A stretch of DNA of 38,887 bases from JBBDWK01 sp040902885 (GCA_040902885.1 JBBDWK010000022.1:1-38887); one strand, 5' to 3'; positions 15,198 to 23,196 are shown, counted from the first letter of the stretch. Numbers and translations: made by a program. The notes: generated by a model not told the origin, from the sequence alone.

Positions 15198-16306
15198 TCG
15201 CACTCCTGCTCGCCGGGGCTCTGGCCTGGTCGGCCGGACGGCCGGATGAGGTTCCCTTCGCCAAACATACGCTCGATCTAGGAGCCAACGAGACGTGCGC
15301 GGTCGCCGATCTGAACAACGACGGAATCCTCGATGTCGTTTCCGGAGAGAACTGGTACGAAGGGCCGCGCTGGACGAAGCACAAGTTCCGCACCTTGAAC
15401 TTCAGCAATAACTACATCGACAACTTCAGCGATCTGCAAATCGACGTGAATGGCGACGGCGCGATCGATATTGTCAGCGGTTCCTACTTCTCCCGCCGGC
15501 TGGTATGGATGCAGAACCCCGGGAAAGGCAAGGGAGACTGGAAGGAACACACCATCGACGAAGGCTACTCGGTCGAGTTCGTGTTTCTGGTGGACCTGAA
15601 CAACGACGGCAAAGCGCTCGAGCTGTTGCCGCAAGCCGGACAGGCGACGGCGCCGCTCGCCTGGTATGAGCTCAAGGGCGGGAAGTTCGTGAAACACGTG
15701 GTGAGCCCGCGCAGTTATGGCCACGGGATCGGCGCGGGCGACGTGAACGGCGACGGCCGCAACGATATTCTCACTCCCAAGGGCTGGTTCGAAGCTCCCC
15801 AGGGGCCAGGAGATTGGAAGGTTCATGCCGACTTCGACCTCGGATCGCTCGGCTTCCTCTACGTTCATGACATCAATGGCGACGGCCGCAACGACATCGT
15901 CACTTCTATGGCGCACGACTACGGCATCTTCTGGCTGGAACAGGGAGAAAACGGGGCCTGGACGAAGCACGTGATTGACGATAGCTGGTCGCAGTCCCAT
16001 GCCATGACCCAGGTGGACTTCGACCGCGACGGCCGGATGGACCTGGTGACCGGCAAGCGCTACATGGCCCACAACGGACGCGATCCGGGCGAAAAGGAAC
16101 CTCTGGGAATTTACTGGTACGAGTACCTGAAGCCGGAACCGGGCAAGAAAATCGAGTGGGTGAAGCACGTGGTGGATTACGGCTCCCGAACGGGCGGCGG
16201 GATGCAGATTCCGGTGGTCGATCTCGACCGCGATGGGGACCTGGACTTCCTGACAGCCGGAAAGAGCGGGCTGTTCCTGTTCGAGAATCTGACGAAACGA
16301 AAATGA
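15182..16306 (+). CDS. Exported FG-GAP/VCBS repeat protein, 374 residues
   Basis: A smaller paralogue of the divergent gene. Signal peptide MMRHSIALLLAGALAWSAG is followed by blades with Ca-loop motifs: ADLNNDGILDVVSGENWYEG, IDVNGDGAIDIVSGSYFSRR, GDVNGDGRNDILTPKGWFEA, HDINGDGRNDIVTSMAHDYG, VDFDRDGRMDLVTGKRYM and VDLDRDGDLDFLTAG. About six or seven blades fit one propeller. Blades carry Trp-rich edges such as GIFWLEQGENGAWTKHVID, as in the paralogue's WFENPTWRKHVV. The start is ATG 15182 (or the next ATG, 15185), overlapping the start codon of the opposite gene. It ends in an ATGA overlap with the GAF gene. The product probably acts at the surface or in the periplasm. Confidence 0.83.
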   Translation: MMRHSIALLLAGALAWSAGRPDEVPFAKHTLDLGANETCAVADLNNDGILDVVSGENWYEGPRWTKHKFRTLNFSNNYIDNFSDLQIDVNGDGAIDIVSGSYFSRRLVWMQNPGKGKGDWKEHTIDEGYSVEFVFLVDLNNDGKALELLPQAGQATAPLAWYELKGGKFVKHVVSPRSYGHGIGAGDVNGDGRNDILTPKGWFEAPQGPGDWKVHADFDLGSLGFLYVHDINGDGRNDIVTSMAHDYGIFWLEQGENGAWTKHVIDDSWSQSHAMTQVDFDRDGRMDLVTGKRYMAHNGRDPGEKEPLGIYWYEYLKPEPGKKIEWVKHVVDYGSRTGGGMQIPVVDLDRDGDLDFLTAGKSGLFLFENLTKRK

Positions 16307-16755
16307 CGCTGCTCGATCAAGTAGAGGCGGCGGTCGGTCTGGACGAGGCGCTGGAGGCGACTTTGTGCGGCCTGCGCGCCGATAGCGGCACCATACATCT
16401 GCTGGAGCCGGACGGATTGCTTCACCTGAAAGCGCACAGCCGCGGCATCCCGGAGGTCGTGCTGCAAACGGTGCGTACGGTTCCGGTGGGCAAAGGCATG
16501 GCGGGACTGGCGGTGGAACGAGGGAAACCTGTGGACGCCTGCAACATCCAGACCGACTCGAGCGGCGACGTGCGGCCCGGAGCCCGCGCCACGGGAATGG
16601 CGGGCGCGATTGTGGTGCCCATTCTGCGCGGCGAAGAACCGGTGGGCGCGCTGGGCGTAGCCAATCGTTCCGAACGCGAATTCACGGCGGAAGAGACGGA
16701 ATTGCTGCTGACGGTTGGACGGGCCATCGCCAAACGAAAGGAACTGTGGGACTAA
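16303..16755 (+). CDS. Stand-alone GAF-domain protein
   Basis: A 150-residue cytoplasmic protein that is one GAF domain: SGTIHLLEPDGLLHLKAH, VGKGMAGLAVERGKPVDACN, AGAIVVPILRGEEPVGALG and the closing helix FTAEETELLLTVGRAIAK. GAF domains bind small ligands or sense redox state, and stand-alone ones often work with histidine kinases or are methionine-sulfoxide reductases. The Cys pattern of free-methionine-sulfoxide reductase is not evident: only two Cys occur, in LCGLRAD and ACNIQT. Translation probably couples through the ATGA overlap with the upstream FG-GAP gene. Confidence 0.8.
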   Translation: MTLLDQVEAAVGLDEALEATLCGLRADSGTIHLLEPDGLLHLKAHSRGIPEVVLQTVRTVPVGKGMAGLAVERGKPVDACNIQTDSSGDVRPGARATGMAGAIVVPILRGEEPVGALGVANRSEREFTAEETELLLTVGRAIAKRKELWD

Positions 16756-16771
16756 AGGAACAACATCTACC

Positions 16772-17845
16772 ATGTCATTTCTCAAACGCAGTCGACTCCG
16801 CGTTCTCTCATCCTTCGCATGCGTGTCCCTCAGCACCGCTTGGGCGGATCAGATTGTGCTCAAAGACGGTGATCGGATTACCGGTGACATCGTCAAGAAG
16901 GACGGTCAAACGGTAACGATGGAGAGCAAGAATTTTGGCACCGTGACGCTCAAATGGGACGACATCGCCACAGTTAGAACGGACCAGCCACTCCATGTCG
17001 TCCTACCGGACGATCAGACCGTTAAAGCGAACATCCAGACGCAAGATGGCCGCATCCAGGTCGCTGCTCCGGGAGAACCGCAGAATGTCGCTCCCAGCGA
17101 GATCGTTGCTTTGCGCAATGACGCCGAGCAGAGAGCATACGATCGATTCCTCCATCCGGGTCTGCTCGATCTTTGGACCATTACTGGAAGCCTGAACCTC
17201 GCCGGCACAAAGGGTAACGCCGAAACCTCCACCTTGACCACGCCGATCAACTTCCTGCGGGCTTCCAACACCAGCCGCACGACGGCTTATTTCAACTCGA
17301 TTCGCTCTACGGCCACGGTCACCGGGGTGGATGCTCAGACCGCCCGTGCGGTACGCGGAGGTTGGGGCTACAGCCGAAACCTAACGAAGAAGATCTTCGC
17401 CAACGCCTTCAACGATTACGAGTACGACAAGTTCCAGTCGCTCGATCTTCGGGTCGTGCTCGGCGGCGGCTTGGGTTATCAGGTCTGGACAGGGGAGGCC
17501 GGACGGCTGGCGCTCGTCGCCGGCGGCGCATGGAATAGGGAAAAGTTCAGCCCAGACACAAGTGCAGCCTTCGCGCGGAATTCGGCCGAGGCCTATTGGG
17601 GTGACGATTTCAACTACAAGCTGAATACCCGAACGAGTCTCGTGCAAGCTTTCCGCATGTTCAACAATCTCTCGAACACCGGTCAGTACCGAATGAACTT
17701 CGACATCGGCGCGATCACGCAATTGACCAGGTGGTTGAACTGGAACGTTTCGCTCAGCGACCGCTACTTGAGCAATCCTGTGACGGGACGCCAGAACAAC
17801 GACTTACTCTATACGACCGGACTGGGATTCACATTCGCGAGGTGA
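16772..17845 (+). CDS. DUF481-family outer-membrane protein (YdiY-like)
   Basis: A 357-residue protein with signal peptide ending STAWA. A short N-terminal domain (QIVLKDGDRITGDIVKKDGQ, VTLKWDDIATVRTDQPLHV) looks like the small beta domain often found before DUF481. From about residue 135 the barrel part begins: GSLNLAGTKGNAETSTLT, RGGWGYSRNLTKKIFANAFN, LGGGLGYQVW and GDDFNYKLNTRTSLVQAF. The last residues are LGFTFAR. DUF481 proteins are predicted salt- or acid-induced outer-membrane barrels of unknown transport role. AAAGGA (16754-16759) lies 12 bases before the ATG. A small hairpin with a T-run (17863-17882) ends the unit. Confidence 0.82.
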   Translation: MSFLKRSRLRVLSSFACVSLSTAWADQIVLKDGDRITGDIVKKDGQTVTMESKNFGTVTLKWDDIATVRTDQPLHVVLPDDQTVKANIQTQDGRIQVAAPGEPQNVAPSEIVALRNDAEQRAYDRFLHPGLLDLWTITGSLNLAGTKGNAETSTLTTPINFLRASNTSRTTAYFNSIRSTATVTGVDAQTARAVRGGWGYSRNLTKKIFANAFNDYEYDKFQSLDLRVVLGGGLGYQVWTGEAGRLALVAGGAWNREKFSPDTSAAFARNSAEAYWGDDFNYKLNTRTSLVQAFRMFNNLSNTGQYRMNFDIGAITQLTRWLNWNVSLSDRYLSNPVTGRQNNDLLYTTGLGFTFAR

Positions 17846-17862
17846 TCGGAAATCACACGATT

Positions 17863-17882
17863 CGCCGGTCGTTCGGCGTTTT
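17863..17882 (+). terminator. Rho-independent terminator candidate
   Basis: CGCCG (17863-17867), loop GTCGTT, CGGCG (17874-17878), then TTTT (17879-17882). The stem is short, but the position just after the DUF481 stop and before the convergent membrane gene is right. Confidence 0.4.
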
Positions 17883-17892
17883 GGCGCTCGCG

Positions 17893-18918
17893 TTAACCGA
17901 ATGCGACCGCAAACACGACCGGTAGGAGGAGCGCTGTCGTCAGGACCCATGACCAGCGGTTCCCGAAATTGAGGGTGTAACCCAAACCGAAGCGCTTCTC
18001 CACCACCAGGGCGGGATCGTCGGGATTGTAATAGAAGACGCCCCACTTCCAGGCGGCATCAGGCGTTCGATCCCCGATGGGAGGTTGGTGCTCAGTCGTA
18101 TCTGCCAGCCGGCTGCCACCCTGGCCCATGCGAATGAGCATCGTCAAGGCAACTACGATCACGGCAATGATCAGCACAGGCCACAGCGTCACCGCGGGCG
18201 CCTCAGCCCAGAAGGCCAGCACAACTCCGGGTATAACCACCAGATACGGCAACCCAATCTGCAACCAGAGCGTGACGCGCCGAAAACGGGATTCGCCGCG
18301 GGCGCGCTCGCCGGTGACAGAAATGGTTCGAGACCAGGCCAACATGCCGTACGATAGCAGAAGGAAAACAGCGCAGAAGGATGCCAGCAGCATCAGAAAT
18401 CCGAATACATTGAGCGGCGTGCGGTCCACCCAGCGGTCGGCGCCATCAAGTCCCCAATGCACCGGTATCCGCTGCGGCAGCCGCTCCCAGAAAATCCAGG
18501 CGTAAACCGCCGCCGCCGCTACAAAGGCGAGAGGGCCCAATGCCAGCGGCCAGCCGCCAGGCAACGTCTCGCGGCGCGCGGGTAACGCCGCTTCTCGGAC
18601 TGGACTCGGCGCCGCCGCGTATTCCGCAGTCGCGCGACGGGCCCGGGCTACGGCCCAGGTCGAGCCAATCATCTGCCATCCGATCCCCAGCGGCATGGAC
18701 CAACCTTTTTCCACTCCCGCAAGGTTGGCCAGAGCAAGGGCGATCAGCGTGTGCAACGCGATTTCCAGCCAGTACCGGTGCAGAATTCGCCGGGCTTGCG
18801 GTGTAAATGCAAAGTCCGTCTGAACCGTGACAGCGAAGTATAGGTCGGGTCGCGTCCATTTCGGCGTGAGTGCAAGCACCACACCGACAATGGCGACAAT
18901 CCAGAGAAGAGGTGTCAT
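17893..18918 (-). CDS. Polytopic membrane protein with DUF1648 and DUF5808-like segments
   Basis: A 341-residue inner-membrane protein with about seven hydrophobic segments: PLLWIVAIVGVVLALTP, IALHTLIALALANLA, LALGPLAFVAAAAVYAWIF, VFGFLMLLASFCAVFLLLSY, LPYLVVIPGVVLAFW, LWPVLIIAVIVVALTML and WVLTTALLLPVVFAVAFG. LPQRIPVHWGLDGADRWVDR after the third segment is the DUF1648 signature, also seen in SdpI-like immunity and YtrA-linked proteins. WKWGVFYYNPDDPALVVEKR near the C-terminus matches DUF5808. The gene overlaps its GntR regulator by ATGA, the usual pairing for this family. Function is likely envelope-stress or antimicrobial-peptide related (inference); no enzymatic motif is seen. Confidence 0.75.
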   Translation of the reverse strand: MTPLLWIVAIVGVVLALTPKWTRPDLYFAVTVQTDFAFTPQARRILHRYWLEIALHTLIALALANLAGVEKGWSMPLGIGWQMIGSTWAVARARRATAEYAAAPSPVREAALPARRETLPGGWPLALGPLAFVAAAAVYAWIFWERLPQRIPVHWGLDGADRWVDRTPLNVFGFLMLLASFCAVFLLLSYGMLAWSRTISVTGERARGESRFRRVTLWLQIGLPYLVVIPGVVLAFWAEAPAVTLWPVLIIAVIVVALTMLIRMGQGGSRLADTTEHQPPIGDRTPDAAWKWGVFYYNPDDPALVVEKRFGLGYTLNFGNRWSWVLTTALLLPVVFAVAFG

Positions 18919-19295
18919 TGTTCCAAGCCCTCCGCAAGTTGGCGCAGTTCGCGGGCGATAGCGGCCGCGGGAATCCCGCCCGCCTGCACCTCGGCTATGA
19001 TTTCTCGCAGCCGCCGCGCGAAGTTACCTGCCGCCGCCCGGTCGGCGCGCGGCATCTTCCGCTCCAGCACTACGGCGCCCCGCCGGCGCCGAAGATCGAG
19101 CCAGCCTTCCTCCGCGAGAATTCGATACGCTTCAGCAACGGTGTTGAAATGCACCCCCAGGTCGGCTGCCAACTGACGCACAGGCGGCAGCAAATCTCCG
19201 GGCAGCAGCTCGCCTTCGACCAGCTTAGGCCGAAGGGCGTCCACGATCTGCCGGTAGACCGGCGCCTCGGAATCGACGTTGATCTGCAGGATCAT
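18915..19295 (-). CDS. GntR-family transcriptional regulator, YtrA type
   Basis: A 126-residue regulator. The winged helix-turn-helix spans residues 10-75: PVYRQIVDALRPKLVEGELL, LLPPVRQLAADLGVHFNTVA and EAYRILAEEGWLDLRRRRGA. The C-terminal part is short and helical with no ligand-binding FCD or UTRA domain, which defines the YtrA group. The protein probably represses its own operon: a 30-base dyad at 19294-19323 covers the -10-like TACAAT and the start codon. It overlaps the membrane protein gene by four bases. Confidence 0.88.
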   Translation of the reverse strand: MILQINVDSEAPVYRQIVDALRPKLVEGELLPGDLLPPVRQLAADLGVHFNTVAEAYRILAEEGWLDLRRRRGAVVLERKMPRADRAAAGNFARRLREIIAEVQAGGIPAAAIARELRQLAEGLEQ

Positions 19296-19323
19296 TGTCT
19301 ATTGTATAAGTACAATGTACAAT
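19294..19323. promoter_or_regulatory. Extended operator dyad over the GntR start codon
   Basis: ATTGTA-TAAG-TACAAT (19301-19316) is a perfect 6-base dyad. Outer half-sites ATTGT (19294-19298) and ACAAT (19319-19323) are placed exactly symmetrically about the same centre. On the minus strand the right part supplies TACAAT just before the ATG at 19295, so binding would block both promoter and start codon. Autorepression by the YtrA-type regulator is the natural reading. Confidence 0.6.
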
Positions 19324-19398
19324 GAACGACCCGAGAAGTCAAGGGGATTCGCCAGAATGTCGCGTTCGGCCGAGAGGACCCGGTGCTAAGCTTTGAGT

Positions 19399-19938
19399 AT
19401 GGCGACAACCACAGGCCTGACAGTGAAGGATTTCCTGGCGCTGCCGTTGCCCGAGGGCAAGCGATATGAGCTGGTTGGAGGAGAGATCGTCGAGATGGCG
19501 GGCGCTGGAAAAAGGCACGAGAGAGTCAAAGCAAAGATCAACCGCGTTCTAGTCGAGTATCTCCTTCGCAATGAGGTTGGCGAAGTGTACGTCGAAACGC
19601 TCTACCAGATTTCGGAAGTCGAAGGCCGGATACCCGACGTATCGCTACAGTTGAACGAGCAGATGCCTCCCACCGTGGGAGATGGGCCGTTCGAAATCGC
19701 CCCCGCACTGGCTGTGGAGGTGGTTTCTTCAGAATCGGCGGCCGATCTGGAGAATAAAGTCGAGCTGTATCTTGAAAAGGGCAGCCGCACGGTCTGGGTT
19801 GTCTATCCCGAACTGCGCACTGTCCGCATCTTCGACCAGAGCGGCGCCGCTCGCTTGATTCGGGGCGATGAGCCGGTCCAGGTGGAGTGGCTTCCCGGCT
19901 TTTCCGTGCCTGCGTCCAAATTTTTCGAAGGCCTGTAG
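19399..19938 (+). CDS. Uma2-family (DUF820) endonuclease-like protein
   Basis: A 179-residue protein with the Uma2 layout. It starts TVKDFLALPLPEGKRYELVG and GEIVEMAGAG, then RHERVKAKINRVLVEYL, YQISEVEGRIPDVSLQL with the Asp of the PD-(D/E)xK core, and ALAVEVVSSESAADLENKVE followed by YLEKGSRTVWVVYPELRTVR. Uma2 proteins are restriction-endonuclease-fold proteins of unclear biological role and are very common in cyanobacteria, planctomycetes and acidobacteria. The upstream TTG at 19393 is a less likely start than ATG 19399. No clear ribosome binding site is seen. It is divergent from the GntR operon, with the operator dyad between them. Confidence 0.87.
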   Translation: MATTTGLTVKDFLALPLPEGKRYELVGGEIVEMAGAGKRHERVKAKINRVLVEYLLRNEVGEVYVETLYQISEVEGRIPDVSLQLNEQMPPTVGDGPFEIAPALAVEVVSSESAADLENKVELYLEKGSRTVWVVYPELRTVRIFDQSGAARLIRGDEPVQVEWLPGFSVPASKFFEGL

Positions 19939-19991
19939 TGTACTGTCCCAGCCAATTCTTGACAGTCAGTGGGGCGGTCACCCTGGACCGC

Positions 19992-20073
19992 GCCGGACGC
20001 CCTCGTCCGGCTTTCGCTGCAACCGGAAAAGCCCGACCAGGGGGTTGGGCTGCGGGCGAGGGCGGCCCGCCCT
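19992..20073. repeat. Cluster of three GC-rich hairpins, REP-like intergenic element
   Basis: Three hairpins follow each other in 82 bases. GCCGGACG-CCCT-CGTCCGGC (19992-20011) is perfect and followed by TTTCG. AGCCCGACC-AGGG-GGTTGGGCT (20030-20051) has one G-U pair. AGGGCG-GCC-CGCCCT (20059-20073) is perfect. The first may end the Uma2 transcript. The compact array resembles dispersed REP-type intergenic repeats, but copy number cannot be judged from one window. Confidence 0.5.
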
Positions 20074-20081
20074 ACTAGCTC

Positions 20082-20681
20082 ATGAAGCTGCTGATTTTCT
20101 CCGACATCCATAGCGATTTGAAGGCCCTGGAGCGGGTGATGGCCATTGAGGCCGACTACTACATCGCGGCTGGCGACCTGGTGAATTTTGGCCGGGGTCT
20201 GGATCGCTGCGGCGAGTTGATGCGCCACAGCGCGGACCGCGTCTGGGTGATGCCGGGAAACAACGAATCGGCGGCGCAGATTGAAGATTTCTGCCGCGAC
20301 TTCGGGTTCCACAACTTCCACGAAACCTCGATGCAGGTGGATGGCTACCACATCGCGGGCTTGGGCTACTCGAATCCCACGCCGTTCGGCACTCCTGGGG
20401 AATACACGGAAGCCGAGATTGCAGCTCGCCTGAAACCCTTCGCCACGCTCGATCCGCTGGTACTGATCTGCCACTGCCCGCCCATCGACACACCGCTCGA
20501 CGAAGCGCGCGGGGGACACTTTGGCAGCACGGCCGTACGGGAGTTTCTGGAACAGTATCCTCCCGTTTGGTTTTTCTGCGGGCATATTCATGAAGCCGAA
20601 GGCGTTGCCGCGGACCTTGGTCCCACGCGCGGGATCAATGTGGGAAAACGGGGCTATCTGCTAGAATTAAAAAAAGTATGA
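20082..20681 (+). CDS. Calcineurin-like metallophosphoesterase
   Basis: A 199-residue enzyme with every motif of the YfcE/MPE fold: FSDIHSDLKALE (DxH metal ligands), YYIAAGDLVNFG (GD), VWVMPGNNES (GN with metal-bridging Asn), ICHCPPIDTP (His) and FFCGHIHEAEG (GHIH). These enzymes hydrolyse phosphodiesters using two metals in the cytoplasm; the substrate is unknown. The gene begins 8 bases after a hairpin cluster and has no obvious ribosome binding site. Its stop overlaps the prfB start (ATGA), so both are probably cotranslated. Confidence 0.87.
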   Translation: MKLLIFSDIHSDLKALERVMAIEADYYIAAGDLVNFGRGLDRCGELMRHSADRVWVMPGNNESAAQIEDFCRDFGFHNFHETSMQVDGYHIAGLGYSNPTPFGTPGEYTEAEIAARLKPFATLDPLVLICHCPPIDTPLDEARGGHFGSTAVREFLEQYPPVWFFCGHIHEAEGVAADLGPTRGINVGKRGYLLELKKV

Positions 20682-21812
20682 CGCTCGACGAACTGGAAAG
20701 AACATACACCCCGCTCCGCCAACAGGCTCTCGCCGTGCGGAGCTATCTTTGACGCCCCCGCCAAAAAATCTCAACTAGAAAAACTCGAAAAGGTCGTTTC
20801 AGCTCCCGACTTCTGGAATCAGCCTGAAAAAAGCCAGAAGATCATGCAGGAGCGGAAACGCATCGAGGAATCGCTCGCCAACGACCGCCGCATAGCCGAA
20901 CTCACCTCGGACCTGGATACGCTCTTTGAATTAGGCCGGGAAGGCGAAGGCGTCTCCGGAGAGCTGGAACGGGAAATCAAAGTCTACTCCACTCTGCTGG
21001 AAAAGCTGGAGACGTCCATGCTGCTTTCCGGTGAAAACGACGCCCGCAGCGCGCTGGTGACTATTCACCCCGGCGCCGGCGGAACGGAGAGCCAGGACTG
21101 GGCGGAGATGCTGCTCCGCATGTACCTGCGCTGGTGCGAGCGCCAGGGCTTCTCGACCGTCATCACGGACCGGCTGGAAGGTGACGGCGCCGGCATCAAG
21201 TCCGTGACCTTTGAAGTAGACGGTGAGAACGCTTACGGACTGCTGTTTTCCGAGATTGGCGTGCACCGGCTGGTGCGCATCTCCCCGTTCGATGCCAATG
21301 CCCGCCGGCACACCTCCTTCGCTTCGGTCTTCGTCTACCCGCAGATCGACGAAGAGATCAAGATCGACGTTCGCACCGAAGATCTCCGCATCGATACGTT
21401 CCGGGCGAGCGGCGCCGGCGGCCAGCACGTTAATATGACCGATTCGGCCGTCCGCATGACGCATCTCCCGACCGGCATTGTGGTCCAGTGCCAGAACGAA
21501 CGCTCCCAACACAAAAACCGCGATGGCGCTATGAAGCAACTACGCGCCCGGCTCTACGAGAGGGAACTGGAGAAAAAGCGCGAAGAGGCGCGCAAGACCG
21601 AGGCTTCCAAGCTTGATATCAATTTTGGCAGCCAGATCCGCAGCTACGTGCTTGCGCCCTATCGCCTGATTAAGGACCACCGGACCAAGCTGGCAGTAGG
21701 CGACGTGGACCGTGTTTTGGATGGCGATCTGGACGCCCTGATGCACGCCTATCTCGTCTTCCGCAAAACCGGCAAGACGGCGAGCGACGGCGCCGAGAGT
21801 GATCTCGAGTAA
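20678..21812 (+). CDS. prfB: Peptide chain release factor 2, with programmed +1 frameshift
   Basis: The gene starts at ATG 20678 and reads 24 codons (MTLDELERTYTPLRQQALAV and so on) to CTT TGA at 20747-20752. The ribosome must slip forward one base and continue with GAC (20751), giving 377 residues in all. RF2 hallmarks are VRISPFDANARRHTSFASV (SPF, recognition of UGA/UAA) and RASGAGGQHVNMTDSAVR (GGQ, peptidyl-tRNA hydrolysis). The product terminates translation in the cytoplasm. The frameshift gives autoregulation: when RF2 is plentiful, termination at the internal UGA stops synthesis. Start and stop overlap the neighbouring metallophosphoesterase (4 bases) and tsaC (14 bases). Confidence 0.95.
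20738..20753 (+). promoter_or_regulatory. RF2 programmed frameshift site
   Basis: CGGAGC (20738-20743) is followed by TATCTTTGAC (20744-20753), identical in its last ten bases to the classical E. coli prfB site. CTT is the slippery Leu codon and TGA with its following C is a poor termination context. GGAG acts as the internal Shine-Dalgarno-like stimulator. Confidence 0.93.
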
Positions 21813-22746
21813 GCAGTTGCGGGAGGCGGGCGCGCTGCTCCGGGCCGGACGGCTGGTGGCTTTTCCCACCGAAACCGTCTATGGCCTGGGCGCGAATGCG
21901 CTTGACGCGGAAGCTGTAGCACGGATCTTCGAGGTCAAGGGCCGTCCTTCCACAAGCCCCCTGATCGTACACGTCGATTCGATTGAGATGGCGCGCGGGC
22001 TGGCGAGCGAATGGCCCGGCGCTGCCACAACACTGGCCGCCGCATACTGGCCCGGTCCGCTCACTCTGGTGCTGCGAAAGGCGCCGCACATTCCGGACAT
22101 TGTCACCGCCGGACTGCCCACCGTGGGACTGCGGCTGCCCGCGCACCCGATTGCCCTCGCCCTGATTCGCGAAGCCGGAGTGCCCCTCGCCGCGCCCAGC
22201 GCCAATCGCTTCACGGAGCTTTCTCCAACCCTCGCCGCGCACGTCCGCAGTTCGCTGGGCGGCCAGGTCGATCTCATCATCGACGGCGGTCCGGCCAGCA
22301 TCGGCATCGAATCCACGGTGCTCTCGCTGGCGGGTTCGGAACCCGTGCTGCTGCGCCCGGGAATCGTCTCGCGGGAGGAAATCGAAGCGCGCATCGGCCC
22401 GGTTATGGAAGACACCGAGGCTGGCGCCGGAGCGCACTCCTCGCCCGGGTTGCACCGGCGGCACTATCGTCCTAAGACGCCGCTCGTTCTGGTGGAGAAC
22501 TGCCGGCTTCCGGACCATGGGAGAGGCGCTTATCTGCATTTCGCACCGTGTCCGCAACCGCCCTCGGACCATGTTGAGATGGTCACGATGCCTCTCAATC
22601 CAACGGATTACGCTGCCCGTCTTTACGCCGAACTGCATCGGTTGGACGGCTTGGGGCTGGATTGGATCGCGGTCGAAAAGCTTTCCGAAGAACCTGCATG
22701 GAGAGGCATCGCCGATCGCCTAAATCGTGCCAAACAAATCGGTTAA
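21799..22746 (+). CDS. L-threonylcarbamoyladenylate synthase, long Sua5 type
   Basis: A 315-residue enzyme that makes threonylcarbamoyl-AMP from threonine, bicarbonate and ATP for the t6A modification of tRNA. The YrdC domain shows LVAFPTETVYGLGANALD, IFEVKGRPSTSPLIVHV (KxR motif) and PLAAPSANRFTELSPT (SxN motif), with LIIDGGPASIGIESTVL after it. A linker containing SPGLHRRHYRPKTPL leads to the extra C-terminal Sua5 domain (about residues 230-315), which makes it Sua5-like and not short TsaC. GTG 21799 is used because the frame overlaps the end of prfB by 14 bases. The two translation genes are clearly coupled. Confidence 0.9.
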   Translation: MISSKQLREAGALLRAGRLVAFPTETVYGLGANALDAEAVARIFEVKGRPSTSPLIVHVDSIEMARGLASEWPGAATTLAAAYWPGPLTLVLRKAPHIPDIVTAGLPTVGLRLPAHPIALALIREAGVPLAAPSANRFTELSPTLAAHVRSSLGGQVDLIIDGGPASIGIESTVLSLAGSEPVLLRPGIVSREEIEARIGPVMEDTEAGAGAHSSPGLHRRHYRPKTPLVLVENCRLPDHGRGAYLHFAPCPQPPSDHVEMVTMPLNPTDYAARLYAELHRLDGLGLDWIAVEKLSEEPAWRGIADRLNRAKQIG

Positions 22747-22824
22747 ATGTTCAAGTGGAATCAGGAACGGCAATTCAGGTAAAATTAACATAGCGACCCC
22801 CGCGCCACCGTCAGGAAGGTATCT

Positions 22825-22965
22825 ATGAAACGCAGCAAAAGCTTTTGGCCTCTTTACGACCTGGATGATGACGTGGAGTTCGGCCTCTCGTGGAATCTTC
22901 CCGGCTTTCGTACCGGACTCCGTGTGCGGAAGCGCAAAACAAAGCCACGCCGCCAGAATCTGTAA
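22825..22965 (+). CDS. Small hypothetical protein, 46 residues
   Basis: An ATG at 22825 is preceded by AGGAAGGT (22813-22820) at ideal spacing. It opens a 46-codon frame that begins MKRSKSFWPLYDLDDDVEFG, continues LSWNLPGFRTGLRV and ends in a basic tail RKRKTKPRRQNL. Acidic middle and basic tail flank aromatic residues; there is no membrane segment. I recognise no family. It stands alone in the gap between tsaC and the possible MFS remnant. Confidence 0.45.
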   Translation: MKRSKSFWPLYDLDDDVEFGLSWNLPGFRTGLRVRKRKTKPRRQNL

Positions 22966-23013
22966 ACCGTCTGAAGTTTGACCTCCGTACGGGCCTGGAT
23001 TACACTTGCCCGC

Positions 23014-23196
23014 ATGACTACGGCACGTCGCGCCCCAGTTGAAGTTGGGGAAACCTCGCGGCGAAGGGCCTTGACGTGCGTCTGCGCACTGGGTTTCGCG
23101 TTCTCGGCCAACTACACCAATCATGCGGCCTTTCTCGCGCTCGGCGGATTCGCTCTGCTGGCCCTCGCGGGAACTTTCGGAATTCACGACGCATGA
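23014..23196 (+). pseudogene. Short membrane ORF, possible remnant of an MFS transporter
   Basis: A 60-residue frame from ATG 23014. After a basic N-terminus (TTARRAPVEVGETSRRRAL) it reads TCVCALGFAFSANYTNHAAF, which looks like the first helix of some MFS transporters. It then passes directly to LALGGFALLALAGTFGIHDA, which resembles a last MFS helix and tail. That would mean a large internal deletion that kept the frame. It overlaps the acyl-CoA synthetase start by ATGA, so its translation may still be coupled. Alternatively it is a genuine small two-helix protein. The MFS origin is my inference from sequence style. Confidence 0.35.
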
